Shown piece by piece: positions 1 through 7,100 of a stretch of 7,515 bases of DNA; position 1 is the stretch's first letter, and each line of letters begins with the position of its first letter. The position numbers and the translations under genes are program-made. The stretch covers positions 1-7,515 of the forward strand of contig JAAZCN010000069.1 in the NCBI GenBank assembly GCA_012513245.1, read 5' to 3'. The notes under the pieces are model-generated. The model made no database searches and was not told the DNA's origin. It saw only the letters and a program-made list of their open reading frames with translations. This DNA is from Synergistaceae bacterium. Its GTDB lineage: Bacteria > Synergistota > Synergistia > Synergistales > Synergistaceae.

Positions 1-19
1 GCAAATCGATCGCCTCCAA

Positions 20-67
20 TTTGATTTTAATGCTAGGATTGTACATGAAACTAGCATAAAAACCAAT
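20..67. repeat. Imperfect 17-bp inverted repeat
   Basis: Bases 20-36 (ATTGATTTTAATGCTAG) and 51-67 (CTAGCATAAAAACCAAT) are inverted copies matching at 15 of 17 positions, separated by 14 bases. The inner seven bases, ATGCTAG/CTAGCAT, pair perfectly. Neither strand has a run of U directly after the stem, so it does not look like an intrinsic terminator. It could be an operator for a dimeric regulator, a transcript hairpin or a remnant of a mobile element end; the sequence alone does not decide. Confidence 0.5.
38..66 (-). promoter_or_regulatory. Possible divergent promoter reading off the left edge
   Basis: On the minus strand, TTGGTT (66-61) and TACAAT (43-38) are spaced 17 bases apart, giving a good -10 and a poor -35. 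Downstream on the same strand, GGAGG (17-13) sits 8 bases before a TTG at 4-2, which could start a divergent gene lying almost wholly outside the window. The spacing is coherent, but each element is short and the region is AT-rich, so chance is a serious alternative. The promoter overlaps the inverted repeat. Confidence 0.2.
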
Positions 68-202
68 AGTGTTGAACTTTCACGCTGCAAATAACTTCGA
101 AACAAGCATAAAAATCAAGCATGCAGGAGAGCTGAATATAAAAGATGATCATTATTAAACATTGTTAATCTTTTTTTAGATTTATGATACGATTAAGCAT
201 AA
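53..202. repeat. Scattered AGCAT direct repeats
   Basis: AGCATAA occurs at 53-59, 105-111 and 196-202, with a further AGCAT at 118-122. The first two copies extend to a 14-base match with one mismatch (53-66 and 105-118). The third overlaps the weak -10-like CATAAT just upstream of ATG 206. These may be binding sites for a regulator of the operon, but in AT-rich DNA such words can recur by chance. Confidence 0.25.
162..188 (+). promoter_or_regulatory. Weak candidate promoter for the hsd operon
   Basis: TATGAT at 183-188 is one base from the -10 consensus. TTGTTA at 162-167 is a partial -35, but the spacer is only 15 bases. CATAAT at 198-203 is an alternative -10 without a good -35. Either would leave an untranslated leader of roughly 170-185 bases before the hsdM start at 380. 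No better candidate was found nearer to the gene, but AT-rich DNA produces such matches easily. Confidence 0.22.
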
Positions 203-364
203 TTTATGAAGACAATATTTTTGATGCTGTTACTTGCCATTTCACTACATGTTACAAACTGCCAATCTATAAAACTTAAAAGAAAAATTTGCAGAGGCTG
301 TTATAAGCGGTTCTGCATCCAATACAGACATTTAGAAAAACAAAAAAATTATAGAATAGATTCC

Positions 365-373
365 GAGAGGAAG
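365..373 (+). promoter_or_regulatory. Ribosome binding site that decides the hsdM start
   Basis: The purine-rich GAGAGGAAG contains an AGGA core eight bases before ATG 380. The alternative in-frame ATG at 206 is preceded by AT-rich sequence with no purine core. This site, the GC jump at about 360 and the family length together place the start at 380. Confidence 0.7.
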
Positions 374-379
374 CAGAAA

Positions 380-1948
380 ATGGCTGACAACAGAAAAGAA
401 CAGGAACGGGCTGAGCTACACCGCACAATATGGAGCATTGCCAACGACCTCAGAGGCAGCGTAGATGGATGGGACTTCAAACAATATGTTCTTGGAATGC
501 TTTTTTACAGATACATATCGGAAAACCTTACCGACTACATCAACCGCGGCGAACATGAGACCGGAAATACCGGTTTTAATTACACAGAAATTTCGGACAA
601 TGAAGCGGAGGACGCCCGTGCGGATCTGGTGCAGACTAAAGGCTTTTTTATCCTGCCAAGCGAGCTTTTCCAAAATCTAAGAAAAAGAGCGTCAGCAGAT
701 GAAAATCTCAACGAAACAATGGAGAAAGTATTCCGCAATATTGAAAGTTCCGCCCAGGGAAGCCCCAGCGAAGACGACTTTAAAGGCCTGTTCGATGATA
801 TAGACGTAAACAGCAACAAACTTGGGGGCACAGTAGCCAAGCGCAATGAAAAGATCGTCAAGCTCATGATTGGCGTGGGTGAGATGAAGCTGGGTGATTA
901 CAGAGACAACACTATCGATGCTTTTGGCGATGCCTATGAATTCCTTATGGGAATGTACGCTTCCAACGCAGGCAAAAGCGGCGGCGAATATTATACGCCG
1001 CAGGAAGTCAGCGAACTTTTGACACGAATTGCCCTTGTGGGAAAAACTGAGGTCAACAAGGTCTATGACCCGGCTTGCGGTTCAGGTTCCCTGCTTCTTA
1101 AGTTTGCTAAAATTCTTGGCAAGGAAAATGTCAGACAGGGTTTCTACGGGCAAGAGATCAACATAACAACATATAACCTCTGCAGGATTAACATGTTCCT
1201 GCATGATATTGACTTCGACAAGTTTGACATTGGGCTTGGAGATACCTTGACCGACCCTCTGCACTGGGATGATGAGCCCTTTGAGGCCATTGTCTCTAAC
1301 CCGCCATATTCAATAAGATGGGATGGAGATGCAAATCCTCTGCTGATAAATGATCCTAGATTTTCTCCTGCAGGGGTGCTGGCACCGAAATCAAAGGCTG
1401 ATCTGGCATTTATAATGCACAGTCTGGCATGGCTCGCCACCAGCGGAACTGCGGCTATCGTATGCTTCCCCGGCATAATGTACAGGGGGGGAGCAGAGCA
1501 AAAGATCCGCAAGTACCTGATAGACAACAATTACGTGGACTGTGTGATACAGCTGCCGGGCAATCTGTTTTTCGGCACCAGTATTGCCACCTGCATCATG
1601 GTACTGAAGAAGGCTAAGTCCGAAAACAGTACTCTCTTTATTGATGCCTCCAAAGAGTGCGTCAAGGTCACCAACAGCAACAAGCTGACGCAGGAGAATA
1701 TCGGGACGATCCTTGATCTCTACACAAAAAGGGCTGAAAGCGACCACATCGCAGTATTGGTTCCCAATAAGGATATTGCCGCACAGGATTACAACCTTTC
1801 CGTTTCCACGTACGTAGAACAGAAGGATACACGTGAAGTGATAAACATTACTAAGCTCAATGCACATATCGAGGAGATAGTGGCGAGAGAGCAGACCTTG
1901 CGTGATGAGATCAATAAAATCATCGCAGAAATAGAGGTGGGTGCATGA
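380..1948 (+). CDS. hsdM: Type IC restriction-modification methyltransferase subunit HsdM
   Basis: HsdM is the modification subunit: with HsdS it transfers a methyl group from S-adenosylmethionine to N6 of adenine in the recognition site. From ATG 380 the protein is 522 residues, very close to EcoR124I HsdM (about 520). Numbering from there, the N-terminal helical domain opens with an AELHRTIWSIANDLRGSVDG motif (11-30) nearly identical to that of EcoR124I as I recall it. FGDAYEFLM (182-190) and GGEYYTP (201-207) follow. SAM-binding motif I is DPACGSG (230-236), FYGQEI lies at 255-260, and catalytic motif IV is NPPYS (307-311). All motifs are intact, so the enzyme should be active. A run of seven G lies at 1485-1491. 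The stop TGA overlaps the next start in ATGA. An upstream in-frame ATG at 206 is rejected because it lacks a ribosome site and has non-coding-like composition. Confidence 0.96.
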   Translation: MADNRKEQERAELHRTIWSIANDLRGSVDGWDFKQYVLGMLFYRYISENLTDYINRGEHETGNTGFNYTEISDNEAEDARADLVQTKGFFILPSELFQNLRKRASADENLNETMEKVFRNIESSAQGSPSEDDFKGLFDDIDVNSNKLGGTVAKRNEKIVKLMIGVGEMKLGDYRDNTIDAFGDAYEFLMGMYASNAGKSGGEYYTPQEVSELLTRIALVGKTEVNKVYDPACGSGSLLLKFAKILGKENVRQGFYGQEINITTYNLCRINMFLHDIDFDKFDIGLGDTLTDPLHWDDEPFEAIVSNPPYSIRWDGDANPLLINDPRFSPAGVLAPKSKADLAFIMHSLAWLATSGTAAIVCFPGIMYRGGAEQKIRKYLIDNNYVDCVIQLPGNLFFGTSIATCIMVLKKAKSENSTLFIDASKECVKVTNSNKLTQENIGTILDLYTKRAESDHIAVLVPNKDIAAQDYNLSVSTYVEQKDTREVINITKLNAHIEEIVAREQTLRDEINKIIAEIEVGA

Positions 1949-2961
1949 ACAGGGAATTTCAGTTTCTGGTTTACCGTTCTGCAAACGAAGATGTATCGAT
2001 AAACGCTATCATAAAAGATGAGACTGTCTGGCTGACACAAAAAGGAATGGCAGAATTATTCGGTGTAAATATTCCCGCTGTATCAAAGCATTTACAAAAC
2101 ATTTACGAAGAGGGCGAATTAAACAGAGATACAACTGTTTCCAAAATGGAAATAGTTCAAACCGAGGGAGAAAGAACAGTTAAACGTAATGTCGATCTTT
2201 ATAACCTTGACGCTATTATTTCCGTGGGATACCGTGTGAGCTCTGCGCGCGCTACCCATTTCCGCATCTGGGCTACCGGAGTACTAAAAGAGTATATGAC
2301 AAAAGGTTTTGCCCTTGACGATGAAAGGCTGAAACAAGGTAAAACAGCCTTTGGAAAAGACTATTTCAGAGAGCTCTTAGAGCGCGTTCGTTCCATCCGT
2401 GCCAGTGAGCGCAGGATCTGGCAGCAGATCACAGACATATTCGCTGAGTGTAGCATCGACTATGAGAAAAGTGCTCAGGTTACGCAGGACTTCTACGCCA
2501 TGGTGCAAAATAAGTTCCACTATGCGATCACAGGACAAACCGCCGCAGAAATCGTCTATTCCAGGGCCGACTCCAATAAGGAAAACATGGGACTGACCAC
2601 TTGGAAACATGCACCCGAGGGCCGTATTCTGAAATCGGATGTCATGGTTGCAAAGAACTATTTGAATGAAAAGCAGATCCGGCAGCTGGAAAGGACCATT
2701 GCCGGCTATTTTGACTACATAGAAGATCTGATCGAAAGGGAAAAAACCTTTACGATGGAGGAATTCTCCGCGAGCATCAACGAATTTCTAGCCTTTAGGA
2801 AATATGAAATCCTGAAAGATAAAGGAGCAGTTTCAAAACAGCTCGCTGTGGCAAAAGCGGAGAAGGAATACGAGTCATTTAACAAAACCCAAAAGATCAT
2901 TTCCGATTTTGACAAGGAAGTTAAGCGACTCCTTGGGAAGAGGGACGGAACGGATGAGTAA
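1945..2961 (+). CDS. RhuM-family protein embedded in the hsd operon
   Basis: This 338-residue protein belongs to the virulence RhuM family (COG3943), named after a gene of Salmonella pathogenicity island 3 and often annotated as a putative DNA-binding protein in Type I restriction clusters. Its biochemical role is not established. The N-terminal part (about 29-52, WLTQKGMAELFGVNIPAVSK) reads as a helix-turn-helix. The central section contains the family stretches YRVSSARATHFRIWATGVLK (96-115) and ITGQTAAEIVYSRADSNKEN (195-214). The C-terminus (about 285-333) is charged and probably helical. It starts inside the hsdM stop (ATGA), with GAGG at 1934-1937 as ribosome site, and ends eight bases inside hsdS, so it is co-translated with the methyltransferase subunits. 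Much of the first 270 bases is AT-richer (33-40% GC) than the later part (up to 63%). A regulatory or accessory role for the R-M system is inferred from position only. Confidence 0.9.
   Translation: MNREFQFLVYRSANEDVSINAIIKDETVWLTQKGMAELFGVNIPAVSKHLQNIYEEGELNRDTTVSKMEIVQTEGERTVKRNVDLYNLDAIISVGYRVSSARATHFRIWATGVLKEYMTKGFALDDERLKQGKTAFGKDYFRELLERVRSIRASERRIWQQITDIFAECSIDYEKSAQVTQDFYAMVQNKFHYAITGQTAAEIVYSRADSNKENMGLTTWKHAPEGRILKSDVMVAKNYLNEKQIRQLERTIAGYFDYIEDLIEREKTFTMEEFSASINEFLAFRKYEILKDKGAVSKQLAVAKAEKEYESFNKTQKIISDFDKEVKRLLGKRDGTDE
2935..2945 (+). promoter_or_regulatory. Ribosome binding site that decides the hsdS start
   Basis: GGGAAGAGGGA ends eight bases before ATG 2954 and lies within the end of the rhuM-like gene. 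It favours ATG 2954 over the in-frame ATG at 2909, which would add 15 residues (MTRKLSDSLGRGTER) that do not look like the start of an HsdS protein. Confidence 0.65.
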
Positions 2962-4144
2962 ATTGGAAGAACTGATCAACGAGCTTTGTCCAGATGGGGT
3001 GGAGTATAAACCCCTTGGAGAACTTGGAGAGTTTTATGGGGGATTAAGTGGAAAATCAAAAGAAGATTTCACTGAAGGTAATGCAAAGCTTATTACCTAC
3101 ATGAACATCTTCACAAATTTATCTTTGAACATCGATGTAAATGATAATGTTAAAATTGGAGAAAATGAAAAGCAAAACACAGTGCAATATGGAGATATTT
3201 TATTCACAGGATCATCCGAAACCCCTGAAGAGTGCGGAATGTCTTCTGTTTTGACAACAAAAACGGATGAATTGCTCTTTCTTAATAGCTTTTGCTTTGG
3301 TTTTCGTCCATATGAAAAGGAATCGCTTCTTCCTGATTTTTCGAAATATTTATTCCGATCAGAAGAACTAAGAAAACAAATAAAGCGAACAGCAAGTGGT
3401 GTCACAAGGTTTAATGTATCAAAAAAGAAAATGGCACAGGTTGTAATCCCTCTCCCACCATTGCCCGTTCAGCGTGAAATTGTCCGGATACTGGACAATT
3501 TCACGGAGCTTGCAGCGGAGCTTACAGCGGAGCTTACAGCGCGAAAAAAACAGTATGAATATTATAGAGATGAGCTGTTGACTTTTAGCGACGAATCACC
3601 GGTTAGTATATTAGGAACAGTAGCAATAAATCTTGATTCAAAGCGAAAACCCGTCACTAAAGGAAATCGAGATTCAGGCATGTATCCGTATTATGGGGCC
3701 TCTGGTATCGTTGATTATGTAAGTAACTATCTTTTCGATGGCGATTATTTACTAGTTTCAGAAGATGGGGCGAATCTTGTGGCAAGAGTAACTCCAATTG
3801 CTTTTTCAGCTTCGGGAAAGATATGGGTAAACAACCATGCACATGTATTAATGTTTAAAACCTATGTTGAAAGAAAATTTGTCGAATATTACTTAAACAT
3901 GATTGACTTAAGTCGTTTTATATCTACTGCGGCACAGCCAAAATTAACGCAGGACAATCTCAATAAAATACCTGTACCGACCCCTTCTCTCGAAGAACAA
4001 GAACGCATCGTCGCCATTCTCGACCGTTTTGATGCTCTCTGCAACGACCTGACAAGCGGTCTGCCTGCAGAGATCGAAGCTCGGCGCAAGCAATATGAAT
4101 ATTATAGGGACCGGATTTTGACGTTCAAGGAGAAGGTCGCATGA
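2954..4144 (+). CDS. hsdS: Type IC specificity subunit HsdS
   Basis: HsdS reads the bipartite DNA target and holds two HsdM and the HsdR subunits. The 396-residue length fits the family (EcoR124I about 404). Architecture: a short conserved start (MSKLEELINELCPDGVEYKPL), target-recognition domain 1 (about 20-164), a conserved helical spacer (165-211) with tandem TAEL-type repeats, domain 2 (about 212-338), and a second conserved helical region (339-396). The two conserved blocks share a QYEYYRD core (200-206 and 380-386), the circular pseudo-symmetry typical of HsdS. The recognition domains are AT-rich (27% GC in 3121-3180, 37% in 3721-3780) against 57% in 4021-4080, as expected for exchangeable domains. 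The target sequence cannot be read from the protein. It overlaps the rhuM-like gene by eight bases (ATGAGTAA) and hsdR by four. Confidence 0.95.
   Translation: MSKLEELINELCPDGVEYKPLGELGEFYGGLSGKSKEDFTEGNAKLITYMNIFTNLSLNIDVNDNVKIGENEKQNTVQYGDILFTGSSETPEECGMSSVLTTKTDELLFLNSFCFGFRPYEKESLLPDFSKYLFRSEELRKQIKRTASGVTRFNVSKKKMAQVVIPLPPLPVQREIVRILDNFTELAAELTAELTARKKQYEYYRDELLTFSDESPVSILGTVAINLDSKRKPVTKGNRDSGMYPYYGASGIVDYVSNYLFDGDYLLVSEDGANLVARVTPIAFSASGKIWVNNHAHVLMFKTYVERKFVEYYLNMIDLSRFISTAAQPKLTQDNLNKIPVPTPSLEEQERIVAILDRFDALCNDLTSGLPAEIEARRKQYEYYRDRILTFKEKVA
3446..3586 (+). repeat. HsdS conserved spacer, first copy
   Basis: Codes residues 165-211, from IPLPPLPVQREIVRILDNF to ARKKQYEYYRDELLTF. It is the first of two related helical blocks in HsdS that set the distance between the recognition domains and contact HsdM. 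The final 16 residues match the second copy at 13 positions. It contains the TAEL-type 12-base repeats. Confidence 0.8.
3506..3541 (+). repeat. Three tandem 12-bp repeats (TAEL-type) in hsdS
   Basis: The unit GAGCTT(G/A)CAGCG occurs three times head to tail; the first copy differs from the others by one base (G for A). The units code ELAA, ELTA, ELTA, giving a helix reading TELAAELTAELTA. In EcoR124I and EcoR124II the number of 12-base TAEL units in this same place (two versus three) changes the length of the non-specific spacer of the target from six to seven bases. Unequal crossing-over or slippage here would therefore alter specificity without changing the recognised half-sites. Confidence 0.85.
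3968..4126 (+). repeat. HsdS conserved spacer, second copy
   Basis: Codes residues 339-391, from IPVPTPSLEEQERIVAILDRF to ARRKQYEYYRDRILTF. It is the C-terminal counterpart of 3446-3586 but has the sequence CNDLTSGLPAEIE in place of the TAEL units. Homology between the two copies could support domain exchange within hsdS. Confidence 0.78.
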
Positions 4145-7100
4145 GTCTATTCAATATCGTTGCGGAAACGGCGGAATATACTGTAGTTTCAGAGTATAAG
4201 CCCGAAAGCAGGGTAGCAGCGGCTTATCAGGGGGAGGCTGCTCTCGAGCGCGAGTTTATTTGCCTGCTCGAGGCTCAGGGGTATGAATACCTGAGTTTTA
4301 ATAATGAAGCCGCCCTGATATCGAACCTCAGAAAGCAGTTGGAGCTCCTCAACGGCTATGCCTTCTCAGATGCTGAATGGAGAAGGTTTTTCTCGGAGTG
4401 CATCGCCAGAAGCAACGAAGGTATTATAGAAAAGACCCGCAAGATACAGGAGGATCACGTGCAGATCCTGCACCGTGATGACGGTTCGACAAAGAACATT
4501 TACCTGATAGACAAAAAAAACATCCATAACAACAAGCTGCAGGTAATAAACCAGTACGAAGAATCAGAGGGAGCACACGACAGTAGGTATGACGTTACTA
4601 TCCTTGTAAACGGTCTTCCACTTGTCCACACAGAACTGAAACGCAGGGGAGTCGCCATCAGGGAAGCCTTTAACCAGATCAAGCGCTACCAGCGGGAAAG
4701 CTTCTGGGCGTCAAGCGGTCTTTATGAGTATATACAAATATTTATTATCTCAAACGGCACACATACCAAATATTACTCAAATACAACACGTTCAAGCCAT
4801 ATAAAGGAATCAGGCAGTGCAGACAGCAGCAAGAGCAGCAAGAAGACCAGCAACAGCTTTGAGTTCACTTCATACTGGGCGGATGGAAACAACAAAACCA
4901 TTGCAGACCTGACCGACTTTACCAAGACATTTATGGCCAGGCATGCGCTGCTGAACATACTCACAAAATACTGTGTATTTACTTCTGAAAACCTCCTGCT
5001 CGTCATGCGTCCATATCAGATAGTAGCGACAGAGCGGATATTATCGCGGATAGAAATATCAAATAACTACAAAAAAACCGGCACAATTGAAGCAGGCGGG
5101 TATATCTGGCACACTACTGGCAGCGGCAAGACTCTAACCTCTTTTAAAACTGCCCAGATCGCCTCAGTTTTGCCTTATGTCGACAAGGTGCTGTTTGTTG
5201 TTGATCGTAAGGACCTCGACTACCAGACGATGAAAGAATACGATAAGTTCCAGAAGGGCGCCGCAAACAGCAATACATCAACAAAAATACTGCAAAAACA
5301 GCTTGAGGACTCCTCTTCGCATATCATAATCACCACCATCCAGAAGCTCGATGTCTTCGTATCCAGGAACAAAGAGCAGGATGTTTTCAGGAAGCATGTT
5401 GTCATTATCTTTGACGAATGTCATCGTTCCCAGTTTGGAGACATGCACAATAAAATCGTAAAATCTTTCAGGAATTACCATCTGTTCGGTTTTACCGGGA
5501 CACCGATCTTCGCAGCCAATGCCGGAAACGGAGGAAATCCGCTTTTAAGAACTACGCCTCAGGCCTTTGGCGACAAACTGCATACCTACACGATAGTGGA
5601 TGCCATTAACGATCAGAATGTCCTGCCCTTCCGCATCGACTACATCAATACAGTAAAGATGAAGGAAAACGTTAAGGATAAAAAAGTGTCGTCGATAGAC
5701 AGGGAAAACGCCATGGCCGACCCTGTAAGGATACGTGACGTTGTTTCCTATATTATCGATCACTTTGACCAGAAGACCAAACGAAACAGCTTCTATTCTC
5801 TTCAGGGACAGCGCGTATCAGGTTTCAACTCCATTCTGGCAGTAAGCTCGATCCCTGTGGCGAAAAAATATTACACAGAACTCAAGAAGCAGCTCGCAGA
5901 GCGCGGACGCAAGCTCAATATCGCCACCATCTTCAGCTACAGCGCAAATGAAGCTGACCCCGAGGACGTATTCCCGGATGAGGGGTTTGATACTGACAGC
6001 CTGGATCAGTCCTCCCGAGACTTTCTGGAATCTGCGATACAGGATTATAATGTCGATTTCAAGGTAAATTTTGACACATCCTCACAAAAATTTGAGAATT
6101 ATTATAAAGACCTCTCTCTACGAATCAAACGGCGCGAGGTGGACCTTTTGGTCGTTGTCAATATGTTCCTGACCGGTTTTGACGCGACGACCCTTAACAC
6201 CCTTTGGGTGGACAAAAACCTCAGGCAGCATGGACTAATACAGGCCTTTTCCCGTACCAACCGCATACTGAACTCTGTCAAGACTTTCGGTAATATTGTC
6301 TGTTTCCGTGATCTACAGGAAGAGACAGATAAAGCCATAGCCCTTTTTGGAGACAAGGATGCCAAAGGGCTTGTCCTGCTTAAAGGCTACGAGGCCTACT
6401 ATTACGGTTTTGATGAAGAAGGTAAACATCAGCCGGGCTATGCTGAGCTTATTGCAGAGTTGAGCCAGACATTCCCGCTGGGACAGGCTATTAACGGGGA
6501 ACAGAACCAGAAGGAATTTATCCGATTGTTAGGGGCTATCCTCCGGCTTAAGAATATCTTGGTGTCATTTGATCAATTCCACAGCAACGAGATCCTTTCG
6601 AACCGACAGTTTCAGGATTATCAGAGCCTATATATCGACCTTTATCAGGAGTTCACAAAAGATAAGAACGCAGACAAAGAAAAGATCAACGATGATATTA
6701 TTTTTGAAATTGAGCTGATCCGGCAGGTCGAAATAAACATCGACTACATCCTTATGCTCGTCGCAAAGTTCCATGAATCGAACTGTGAAGACAAGAGCAT
6801 CCTCGTTTCGATAGACAAGGCCATCGGCTCCAGCTTCCAGCTGCGGAGCAAGAAAAAGCTGATCGAAGATTTCATCGAGACCGTCAATGCTTCCACTTTG
6901 GTGGAGGAGGACTGGCGAAGATATGTCCATGAGCAGAAAGAAGCAGATCTTGCAGCCCTGATCAGCGAAGAAATGCTTAAGCAGGAAGAGACGAAAAAAT
7001 TCATTGATAACTCTTTCCGTGACGGTGCGCTGAAGACGACAGGCACAGACATCGACAAAATCATGCCGCCGGTTTCAAGGTTCAGTGGTGGAAAGAGAGC

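Larger units (their letters stand above)
1..379. other. AT-rich non-coding leader upstream of hsdM
   Basis: No gene can be supported here. Counted by 60-base lines, 61-360 is 25-35% GC, while the line covering 361-420 jumps to 48%, which marks the coding boundary near 380. A plus-strand reading frame is open from the left edge to a TAA at 92-94 (30 codons, unrecognised), so a gene tail from upstream is possible but unproven. The frame running into hsdM from ATG 206 would add 58 residues with a hydrophobic, lipoprotein-signal-like beginning, but it has no Shine-Dalgarno. The stretch holds the inverted repeat, AGCAT repeats and candidate promoters listed separately. Confidence 0.6.

Noticed and set aside
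71..77. GTTGAAC matching the GTTRRRY core of an integron attC site
   Set aside because: No RYYYAAC partner lies upstream, and the nearby inverted repeat is not arranged like an attC fold.
291..316. GCAGA/TCTGC hairpin in the hsdM leader as an attenuator
   Set aside because: The stem is five to six pairs with a 14-base loop and no following U run; it is expected by chance.
1391..1984. 197-codon open frame on the minus strand opposite the hsdM end
   Set aside because: It lies antisense to well-conserved hsdM, has low-complexity Cys/His-rich composition typical of shadow frames, and no ribosome site was seen.
4513..4520. A8 run in hsdR as a phase-variation tract
   Set aside because: Eight A coding Lys-Lys-Asn is common in genes of this composition, and similar A7 runs occur at 3544-3550 and 5071-5077; nothing points to switching.
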